Origin: Epiperipatus broadwayi
Taxonomy: Eukaryota; Onychophora; Udeonychophora; Euonychophora; Peripatidae
Reading direction: 5' to 3'
Assembly: GCA_028023455.1 (NCBI GenBank)
Contig: JAQFVV010000513.1
Span: 126,001-190,000 of the forward strand
DNA: 64,000 nt
Shown here: piece by piece, positions 12,105 to 21,342 of the stretch
Numbering within the stretch: position 1 is the first letter of the stretch
How the letters are laid out: every line of letters begins with the position of its first letter
Notes under the pieces: generated by a model
Databases searched by the model: none
Seen by the model: only the letters and a program-made list of their open reading frames with translations
Told to the model about the DNA's origin: nothing
Made by a program: the position numbers and the translations under genes

Positions 12105-12158
12105 ATGCCTCGTAAGAGGCGGTTAAAGTTAACAGAAAAGATAAAAGAACCATCCATT
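12105..12158 (+). CDS. Possible first coding exon of a small unidentified gene
   Basis: ATG at 12105 opens a basic 18-codon peptide beginning MPRKRRLKLTEK, ending at a strong-looking splice donor GTATGT (12159-12164). It sits 13 bases after the CRE of the island described above. A competing ATG at 12094 in another frame reads only ten codons, and a second donor-like GTAAGA occurs at 12112, so the exon structure is uncertain. The only other exon candidate is at 13459. The product is not recognised; the basic N-terminus would suit a nuclear or ribosomal protein. Confidence 0.3.
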
Positions 12159-12164
12159 GTATGT

Positions 12165-13455
12165 AAACTATTAAAAATATTTTATGCATAAACTATTGAA
12201 TATTTTAAATATTTACATATTTAGTTAATTCAGTAATTATGCACTACTGATTTGGATGCTTATGAATAAGTAGATAATTTTTTTTTTATAATTGAGTAAA
12301 TAAATCATTTTGTTGTCTAATATTCTACTTAGAAATAGTTTCTTTTATATTTTCATGTTGTTTCTTTTTTAAAGAGCATTGATTTTAATATTAGAGTAAA
12401 TATGTACTTTATTTATTTATTACAAATATTTATTGATATACAATTTTTATTTATTTATTCATTTATAAATAAATCAAAAAGAAAGCTTACCCCCCATATC
12501 AAACAAAATTATACTTATAGGTCTTATATTATAATGAGAAATGATTGCAATTGTTAGTTTCATTACATATCTACTACATCATATTTGTATGAGGATATTG
12601 TAAATGAATACCTTATTTGAATATTGCAACAAGTTTTGTTAAGAACTCTGTGTTATTGGCTCTTAGTCTGGGTGTCATCATTTAAATTTTGCATTAACTT
12701 GTCTTTAAATTTGATTTTCTATGAATAGAATTACTTGAATTTATTTTTGCTTTTTTTTGATTTGTAAAAATATCTTTTAACTCTTTGATTTATATTTCTT
12801 TTTCCAAATAAATCTTGTTAGAGAGTATTTTATGTTCATAGTTTTCATTAGAAAAATTTTAAGATTTTTTAAAAATAAATTTTCACTTAAGATAAAGTTT
12901 TCTAATTGCAATGGAAGAGAATTAGTAAAAAAAAAAAAAAATTAATAATTCAAATAAACCATAATTTATTATCTACATTATTTTACTTTTTATTGTTTAA
13001 GTTTTTTGTTAAATATGTATAGAAATTTTTTTATGAATATTAATTAATTATCTGACAATAAGATAATAATAATAAAAAAATCGTAACTTTTTAAAAAAAA
13101 TGTTTTATTTTTTTAAAAATAGAAAATTAAATAATAAACTCTTTATTAATTATTTAGCAGCAAACAGACCCAATTGTGCATTTACCGTAAAACAAATAAT
13201 AAAAGAAGCTGTATTATGTACATATTATTTGTTAAATTGTGATAACATTGTAATTAATGTATATTTGCATATCTAAATTTATATTTAAATGAAATTTTAA
13301 TCCTCCCCCCCCCCAATTTTTCAAATAATTATACTGTTTTAAAACTTATACCTTTTTTTAAAAATAGTAAACAGACGCTAACTTATTTCTTAAAATATTT
13401 CTAAAAAGTTTGTTGTTTAATAAAGTGATTAAAAAAAAATATTCAAAGGACTATG
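12165..13455. other. AT-rich stretch, possible intron
   Basis: No clear exon. A 30-base candidate with an acceptor-like TTATTTAG before it and a GTAAAA after it lies at about 13158-13186, but it is too short to judge. A 12-base C-run occurs at about 13304-13315 and a 13-base A-run near 12930. Confidence 0.4.
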
Positions 13456-13458
13456 TTC

Positions 13459-13910
13459 AGGGATCGCTTATTAACGCCGGAAAAGCTCTTCGGGAACATT
13501 TGGGGGCAACATGGGCCATTCAGGCAGGCTAACTAAAAATTAATTCAAGGTTAAAAAGTAAATGGTCCAGTTCGATGGAGAACGACAAAGGATCACTGCC
13601 AATCAAAATATGGACTGCACAATGATCACTGGCTAAGTCATTAAATGAAGAGCCAGTTGTTCTGATATAAAACTAGTACACAATAATTATAAACTAAGAT
13701 TGAACGATGAGCTTCTTGCTCTGATCATGAAATTAATTTTTCATAATATTAAATAATGTATCAAATGGGTATATTTTCTAATTTGGAAAATTATTTACTA
13801 ATGATTGTTATAATAAGTGTAACAAATCTAAACAAATGTATACCAACAAGATTTATATTGTAATTGTACGTGTATTTGTGTATTTTTCTTAATAAATAAA
13901 AAAAATGATT
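13459..13910 (+). other. Possible terminal exon and 3' UTR of a small unidentified gene
   Basis: An acceptor-like CTATGTTCAG ends near 13460, and the following 75 bases are markedly GC-richer than their surroundings. Two overlapping frames stay open until TAA codons near 13528-13536 (one contains GKALREHLGATWAIQ, the other LTPEKLFGNIWGQHG); neither is recognised. Unique, mildly GC-rich DNA continues to about 13730, and AATAAATAAA occurs near 13892. This fits a last exon with 3' untranslated region and polyadenylation signal, paired with the candidate first exon at 12105. It could equally be a structured RNA or an old repeat. Confidence 0.3.
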
Positions 13911-13914
13911 ATAT

Positions 13915-14335
13915 ATCTACGTCTGTAATAAAAAATCTAAATTCTTATTTATTATTTGTACTTTTTAATAATACTCTTTCTCTTATTTTAATTTTTCTTC
14001 CGGTATAGTATATAACTTCTGCGGAAAACATAACTTTTTTTTTGAATAATAATAAAAAAGGATTCAAAAGGTGTACTTTTTAATAATCTGTTAATCTATC
14101 TTGACAACTTAAGACTTATAAAGAGTAAGTTCTTTTTCATGTTGCATTTATTATTTTGGCTATCATGTTTCTATATAACCAAATTAACTGAATATTATTT
14201 AAAGATAATTAAGAAAATATGTTAGCCAGATAAGTTTCTATTCAAACTTTTTGTTTTATTTTTTGAGTTTATTACCGTGTATATTTTTAGAACAAATAAA
14301 TTATAGGATGAGTCTTTTTAAAAAAAACTAAATTA
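13915..14335. other. AT-rich intergenic DNA
   Basis: No feature seen. Confidence 0.5.
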
Positions 14336-14337
14336 AG

Positions 14338-14817
14338 ATTTAATACATTGTACAGGCTTAAACCTGCATTTATATATGTAATATATGCGGGATTCGAACT
14401 CAGACTTTCACACGACCCACTGTTCTCAGTGCATCTCATATTGCTGACCCACCTGATCACACACATGTTGAAAAGATAAATAATCACCAATATAAGTATT
14501 TCATGCTAAAACAGCAATCATCAGTTGGTCTAGATTACTATCCTCACACATATATACAATCAGTTCTCAGCTTTATATTAAGATAGCCAATCTTCGTACT
14601 TTAATGGACAGGCTTCAAACTACTCCAACTCACAACTCTTCAGCCTTCCATTTCATTGAAAATCTGATGATGAAACGTTCAAAGCCCTTGTTAGTGCCAA
14701 GGTTGTCATCTTACCCATGTTGACTCATTAGTCATTCTGACCCCTCATGTACAGGAGAATAATCCATTTATACATACATATGCGAGGGATGGGCAGACCT
14801 TTTACACACTATTTATA
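14338..14817 (-). mobile_element. Fold-back family element, long form with tRNA-like end
   Basis: On the minus strand this unit ends in a tRNA-like segment with a box B match (GAGTTCGAATCCC, complement of 14391-14403). Internal landmarks shared with the copy at 28100-28525 include GAGGGGTCAGAATGAC, ATCAGATTTTCAATG and a TCTTAATATAAA stretch. The next copy (14822-15160) repeats its first 190 bases almost identically, so the two sit head to tail. Confidence 0.6.
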
Positions 14818-14821
14818 TAAA

Positions 14822-15160
14822 TTAATACATTGTACAGGCTTAAACCTGCATTTATATATGTAATATATGCGGGATTCGAACTCAGACTTTCATACAACCC
14901 ATTATTCTTAGTGCCATCGCATATTGCTGACTCACCTGATCACACACATGTTGAAAAGATAAATAATCACCAATATACATATTTCATGCTAAACCAGCAA
15001 TCATCAGTTGGTCTAGATTACTATCCTCACATATATACCAACTGATGATTGCTGGTTTAGCATGAAATACGTATATTGATTATTTATCTTTTCAACATGT
15101 GTGTGATCAGGTAGGTCAGCAATATGAGATGGCACTGAGAATAGTGGGTCGTGTAAATTA
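14822..15160. mobile_element. Palindromic fold-back element with tRNA-like arms
   Basis: The left arm (about 14884-15012) and right arm (about 15038-15160) are inverted copies separated by about 25 bases. Each arm holds the tRNA-like segment (CACACACATGTTGAAAAG, ATTGCTGA, box-B-like end). The 14822-14883 stretch repeats 14338-14410. Open frames here are by-products of the palindrome. Confidence 0.7.
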
Positions 15161-15169
15161 AGAATTGTA

Positions 15170-17300
15170 GAGTGACTTCTATAATGAATGCTATTATCTG
15201 ACTTAGCACATGCAAAATATTACGGAGCCATTTCATTTTGATTAGAACATTGGACCTCTTTGTATTTTAATATCTGTTTATTTGCAATGAAAATATAGTA
15301 CTGCAACTTAAAAGAAAAAGAAATTAATACATATATATATATAGCCATGAATCAGAAAGTATGGAAAAAATTCCCACCTGCATATGACTATAATTTTTAT
15401 TTCTATTTAAGATTTTTTATCATTTTCAAAGTTTAATTATAACTTTTATTAGGGAAACCTTTTTTATGCTTTTAAATTTATATATATGGTGTATAAAAGC
15501 GCTAGAATAAGAGAAGGCGCATTAAATTAGACTTTTCACAGAGGATAACTACGATTAAATGAAAAATATTTCCAGCATTATGATCGGAGATTACATTGCT
15601 TCATTTTACTTATATTTAGGAAGATTGTTTATATATTTTTTCATGCCAGTGACATTTTTTATACTTTTATTATGGAAAAATCATTGGAGAAAGAATATGC
15701 TTTTTAAACTTAGATCTTCACTATATATTATAAAAATTCAATTAATTTTATATCATTTTTAAAGTTGTATACTTGATTTTGTGTTGTATTTTTTCTGTTT
15801 GAATGTTGGCTAGTAACTTTCCTCTAGGCTACGAATCTGAAGTGGATTAGCCTTAAATACATGTACTTCAACCTATGTTCGAATGAACAAGTTTTTGGAA
15901 ACAATTGCATTTTTTGTAGTAGAATCCATTGTGTAATAATTTTGGTGGAATCCACTGTATAAACTTTTTTTAAAAGAAAAAAAAACTGAATTGTAAATAA
16001 CTGTGTTATAGTTTGTCAGAATTATTTAAACTATCATTGCAAAAAAATAATAATAATACATATTTACAATTAATAACCAGCGCAATGTGTCCCCAAACTT
16101 ATCATAAGTCAGAACTTTGGCTAAAAAAGAGTAGTCAATTATACTGTTTTTTATAGCAAAAAATTTATAAAATTTGAATATTTTATAAAAAATAAATTAA
16201 TTAAAATTGAGACTCCGGAATAATTAATGAATGTGTAAACATAATGAATGAATTATTTACAACCACATCACAATTGCTATCCTTATTGTTAATTTTAAAT
16301 ATTTTATCAAATGTCATTGCAAATTAGAGAAGTAAGCCATTTATTTTAAATAATAGAATTGTATGTATTTTTCACTTCATTTTTTGGTATAGTTTATTTA
16401 TGTTATTACTTTTTTTTTAAAAAAAAAAAAAGGCTAAATGGTTTTTATTATGAATCTTATTTCATCTAAATAGAAGATATATTACTTTCAGTCATGTCAG
16501 AAAGTTAAAATATATGTATTATTAAATGACAATAATGTTAAAAATACTGGCTATTCATGAATGGCTTAATTGTACAGGCAATGGCCAAATACTGGAAGGG
16601 GCACATCTAGACAGGTTTCATGGTTCTTAAACTCCAAAGTCAGCACTGCATGAAACCATGAAGGTCTTTGAAAGATCATAAAGATCACACAATTGCTATA
16701 GTCAATATTGTTGTTGCTATTGTTAAAATTGTAATATTTTTGATTTCATATCAAAATTTTGATATAATGTTAGCATAAATAATATTGCTGAATAGTTTTG
16801 TTAACCACAGTTTGGCTTTAAGTGTTCGATTTTTCAGAAACTCTGGAAGTATGCTAATTGCTTCTGCTTTAAAAAAAAGGGTAAATTCTAATTCATGAAT
16901 ATCTACTGTTTTTATTAGATTGAATTTAGAGGAACATTGTGAAAGAGAAGCTTGTAGTTTTATTTTAATGTAGCTTTTTCTGTTTCATTTAGTCTTGGGA
17001 GTTAAAATATTAATATATAAGACTGGTTATCTCATTGGCATAACACTGGCATTATTTTAAACATAATTCTAAACTCAAGTCTATATAATAGTAATCAAGA
17101 CTTTTGACATAATGTTATTAAAAAAGTATTTTTTTGATCAGGTTTCTAAAGGTTTTATAGTTAAATATTTGCTTTTTGTTTCAGTCTGGAATGAATTATT
17201 TTAAATATTATTATGAATTAGTTCTTTTGACAGGTAAAATGATGAGTTTGTTAAATTACATATTAATAGGTAATAGTGTTTTCCTGAAGGTTTGTGATGA
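15170..17300. other. AT-rich intergenic DNA with one possible small ORF
   Basis: Apart from the small open frame at 15559-15762 nothing codes. A GGTTTCATG...CATGAAACC stem (about 16613-16658, 9-base arms) is the only notable fold. Confidence 0.5.
15559..15762 (+). CDS. Possible small membrane protein, unidentified
   Basis: A 67-codon open frame with a hydrophobic segment at about residues 16-39 (YLYLGRLFIYFFMPVTFF..) followed by basic residues (KNHWRKN). A TATAAAA box lies at 15492-15498, 60 bases upstream, and the region between is slightly GC-richer (GCGCTAG, GGCGC). In AT-rich DNA open frames rich in Phe/Ile/Leu arise by chance, so the TATA context is the only reason to list it. No relative is recognised. 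Confidence 0.15.
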   Translation: MKNISSIMIGDYIASFYLYLGRLFIYFFMPVTFFILLLWKNHWRKNMLFKLRSSLYIIKIQLILYHF

Positions 17301-17304
17301 TGGT

Positions 17305-18045
17305 GTTGTTCTAGTTGTATTTTTATCATCTAATATGCGTATTGAATGTCTTTAGAAAAATTTAACTTTAATTAAATATTCAAAATACATTTAACTGTTA
17401 TTAATACTACACTGATGCATTGCTGTGAAACTTTTCTATATAATAATTTCTGTAGGCTTTCTATAACATAATTTCTGCAGGCTAAATGCTTTCAGAGTTT
17501 TGTTACTCCATAATCATAATCTCTTACATCAAACAGGTTAGTACATGCACAATGCTATGAGAGGTATTATTCTCCTCTCTTCTTCAGGTGTTGCTGACCT
17601 GACCAGTGACAGTACTAGCATGGGATTTGAACCTGTACTTTCTTGAGTATTGCATTTTAAGTAATGCTCTAAAAATTGAGCTATCCAGCCAAAAGCAACA
17701 GTCAGTAGAAAATTCATATACTTATCTGAGGTTTCTCCTGATTTCTCCGCTTTTTCCTAAGAGCAAAGTTGATTAGGTTTCCATGGTTTCCATACATTAT
17801 GTATAGTCACACTAGGTTGGCTTACGGGATTGTTTTGCCTTTGTCATGTGAGCAGCTTTAATTTTTTTTTTACCTTTTCTTCTCTATCCAATATTTTCAT
17901 GTTTTCCCAATTGAACATATGTTCATTGACACATACATGGTCTGATCCTGTAGACACATTCTTTTCTCTCTTCTTATCATCAGTATGTGTTTTTGCAAGT
18001 GCATGACTGGTCTCACCAATATATGTTCTTCCACATCAACAACAT
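17305..18045 (-). mobile_element. Inverted partial copy of Penelope-like element (3' part)
   Basis: Reverse complement of the right-hand element's 3' half: GIY-YIG motif region (near 18000-18045, minus strand), C-terminal tail, tRNA-like module (about 17622-17690) and tail end with the shared GAATGTCTTTAGAAAAATTT (about 17344-17363). About 125 bases near 17402-17525 are not in the other arm and look like a later insertion. Penelope-like elements are known for inverted and truncated partial copies at their ends, which is what this arrangement shows. Confidence 0.75.
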
Positions 18046-18054
18046 ATCTCCTTC

Positions 18055-19165
18055 AATTAAATTCACAATAGAATCAGAATAAGAGCAAAAACTGGCATTC
18101 TTAGATGTTTTTGTGACAAGACTTCCTCATGGAAAGATCAAAACTACAGTTTACCAAAAACTTATACATACAGGAAAATACCTAGCCTATACATCCAATC
18201 ACACCAGAAACACAAAACATGGAGTTATACTATCACAATAGAACTGAATCCATTGATTTGGAAAAAAGATTTATATCAAACTCTTATGAAAAATGGTTAT
18301 CCATCAGCTCTTAAGAAAATGTTAAATAGACATCAAAAGGAACCATCAAGAGAGACATTTATTAGTACTGTCATGTACTCATACATTCCAAAAATAGCAG
18401 ACAAAATAAGGAAAATCTGACATCAGTATAACATCAGAATATCTTTCCAGAGCCATAGCACATTATGAGGAATTCTAGCAAAGCCGAAACTTAAAATGCT
18501 GAAAAGAAAAAACTGCACCAATGTGAAAGAACATATATTGGTGAGACCAGTCATCCCATTGAAACACACTTGCAAGAACACAAACTGATAATTTGAAGAG
18601 AAAAAACAGATGTGTCTAAGGTAGCAGACAATGTATGTTCCAATGAACATATGTTCAATTGGGAAAAGACAAAAATATTGAATAGAAAAGGAAATGTACA
18701 AAGAAGAAAATTTAAAAAAGCTGCTCACATGACAATGGCAAAAAACCCATAAGCCAATCTAGTGTGATGATATATAATGTATGGAAACCACTAATCAACT
18801 TTGCTTTTAGGAAAAAGTGGAGAAATCAGGAGGAACCTCATAGATAAGTATATGGAATTTCCACTGAATGTTGCCTTTAGCAGGGTGTCACAGTTGGTTA
18901 GAGCATTATCTTAAAATTCAATACTCAAGAAATCTAAGTGTCCAGGTTTGAATCCCATACTAGTACTGTCACTAGTCAGGCAAGCAACACTTGAAGAGGG
19001 GAGAATAATGCCTCTTGAACATTGTGCATATACTAACCTGTTTGATGTGCTATTACTAACAGTTGAAAGTATTTAGAATATTTAAATAAAGTTAAATTTT
19101 TCTAAAGACATTCAATACTCAGATGATGGAAATAGTCCAGTATAAAGATACAATTGGGAATAGCT
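18055..19165 (+). mobile_element. 5'-truncated Penelope-like element: RT end, linker, GIY-YIG, 3' tail
   Basis: Reading the plus strand with frame changes gives the end of a Penelope reverse transcriptase (AFLDVFVTRLPHGK, TTVYQKL, YLAYTSNHTRNTKHGV), the linker (YPSAL..KKMLNRHQKEPSRETF), and then a GIY-YIG nuclease start, RTYIGETSHPIETHLQEHK (about 18527-18585), with the domain's conserved YIGET and T-x-LQEH. Penelope-like elements use this endonuclease together with a telomerase-related reverse transcriptase. Most of the polymerase is missing and there are stops, so it is dead. Together with the inverted copy to its left it forms a structure of about 1.86 kb with arms of about 640-740 bases. 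Confidence 0.85.
18882..18957 (+). repeat. tRNA-like module in the Penelope-like element tail
   Basis: CAGTTGGTTAGAGC is a good box A/D-arm match and GGTTTGAATCC a box B match with one change. Between them CTTAAAA resembles an anticodon loop (UAA) followed by a long variable-arm-like stretch, so the source may be a tRNA-Leu. The same module is found inverted at 17622-17690 and on the minus strand at 29743-29818. It lies downstream of the nuclease coding region, on the same strand. Confidence 0.6.
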
Positions 19166-21230
19166 TTTCTTAAATTTCAGCTCAGCATTTACTATCTTTT
19201 ATATATAGCGATATAAATTCCAAGAGAAATAAGACTTGGTTAACATATATTACAGTGGAAATATCTACTATTAGTAAATTGTTAAAAAGAAATTAACACT
19301 TGGACAATCCCAACATCCATAACAATGAACAAATTCAAACTGTTGTCAAGGCAACCTCTTTTTAACAATAAAGGTGAGTTTTAACCTTTATTAATGGTCC
19401 AAAATACTTATATAGACACTAAAAATTGCAACTTGACCACAGAATTTGAAATTATATAAAGAAGTTTAAATAAATCTATTTAAACAGGAAAATATAACCT
19501 GTTTTGAATGCAGACTAATAAATAGTCAATTATAACATTACAAACTGCAATTATGATGTTCAAATTTCACTCAAAGTATTACTTAAATAATAAGTGTAAT
19601 AATGCTTAAGGCTAAATGGATTTGTAAATAATCATTAAAAAACAGTCAACACTTAGATAATCCCAATATCCATAACAATCAACAAATTCAACAAATTAGT
19701 AAATTGGCAATCAATAATGAATCTTTTTTATTTAAATGAAACACAAAGCAGCTGTTGTTTTTGTGTTCACATTCATGAATGGAGTGTGCCTTCTTGTCCT
19801 GCATTATTGTTTAAAGCAATCGATTCTAAAATTTGAGATTCTGCTTCATCATTAGTCACATCTTCCCAGTGGCTACTTTGTGAACTGAAATTGCAAAGCT
19901 GGGATAGTATGTAGACATTAAATACATAAATATTATAATGGTGATCATTATATTATTTTGAATTGTGTTTGGTAGAAGTGTTAACTTTGGTAGACAATTT
20001 GAAACTAAAGTAGCCATAACATGTTTAGAAATGCATGCTAACAAAAACTAATGTGGAGGCAGGAATTTGGAAAAGATATATTTATATTGTGCTGTAAATT
20101 AATATATAAAGAATTCCATTTTAAATTTTGATTTATTCACAATTTTTATTTGAAGTAATTTTAATTATGTTTGCTGATTGATAAGAATACTATTCTACAC
20201 AGAGTATACTTGAACCTTAAAAACTTTCGTGGCTACCACATTATGTAGTTATTTTTAAAGCCCATGAACAGCTTCTCTAGTATGATGTAGCTGTCTATCT
20301 TAATATTGTCAATGTACACAATAAATTTGAAGTATGATTTTACAATTTATTATCTTTTAATCAGGAGCTCATCAAAACAAAAATCTACTGATCAAGTGAT
20401 AACATTTTTATATAATGACGAATAAATAGAAATATTCTAATTGTTTTAGATGGGCGGGGGGAATCTTTTATTGAACAGTGTATCTTATTAGATGATGCAA
20501 ATCATAAATCAAGTCACAAAAGTTTAAAGTACATGAAATATTATCCACATCTTTCTCTCTTTATCAATATCTTTTTTTACTCACTGCAATTAATACAATT
20601 TTATTTTAGATAATATTTTAATATATTGAATTTCCAACACACACAAATACACACATTTTAAATTTTTAACATAAAAATGAAGATTATGGAAAAAGAAAAC
20701 ATTGTAAAATAGAAATTGTATTTATTTATTATTCCTACTTACAGATATGCAAGCTTACAAATATTAATCACTTATATTTGTTATAAGTTCCTCTACAACA
20801 ATTACTTTGATTTGAAAGTGCTTTAAATTTTTATTAATTTTAAAAAATCACATACACATCGTAGATCACCCATGACTGTTCTTAATATAAAGTGAATATG
20901 ATTTAAATACAGACAGGTGTCAATTTTAATAATGTTATAATATTCATTGTAAACAAGTCTGAGTGTAAATTATTGTCACTTATTTTTTTAATGAAGACTG
21001 AATATGATATGAATTTTATTATAATATTTATTTAATTTAAATTTAGAATTATTAGAAACACCTACTATTTATTTGTCATGCTTTATTATGAAGGTTAAAT
21101 TAGTTGTTGGTTTTGCCATTTGAATTTAATTTCAAGGCGGAGGTATGCATTATCGATTGCAATATTAGATATCATCTTGAGTAGCCATTCACAAACCAAT
21201 ATGGTCATTCTTACTCCTAGAGAAAAAACA
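19166..21230. other. AT-rich intergenic DNA with a dispersed direct repeat
   Basis: Two similar 50-base segments about 355 bases apart (about 19290-19341 and 19645-19695) share CAACACTT.GA.AATCCCAA, ATCCATAACAAT and AACAAATTCAA. No gene or RNA seen. A G-run (GGGCGGGGGG) lies near 20453. Confidence 0.55.
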
Positions 21231-21235
21231 CTCAT

Positions 21236-21342
21236 ATGATAATGATAATAAGGAGAGGAAGAAGAGGAACAAAAATAATAAGAAGAAAAAGGGGAAGAGG
21301 AAAAAGAAGAGGAAAAAGAGAAAGCAGAAGAAGAGAAAGACA
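21236..21342 (+). repeat. Polypurine tract
   Basis: About 100 bases of nearly pure A/G on the plus strand (GAGGAAGAAGAGG, AAAAAGGGGAAGAGG and similar). The Ser/Phe-rich open frames read on the minus strand here are composition artefacts. Confidence 0.85.

Noticed and set aside
14650-14690. CTGATGATGAAACG as a hammerhead core in the long fold-back element
   Set aside because: There is no room for stem II between CTGATGA and GAAAC, and the related 28-kb copy does not keep it.
14287-15045. Small frames with tRNA-like DNA underneath
   Set aside because: They lie inside fold-back elements and repeat in other copies with stops and shifts.
16610-16660. Histone-type 3' stem-loop
   Set aside because: The 9-base stem encloses a 26-base loop and there is no histone gene or purine-rich element nearby.
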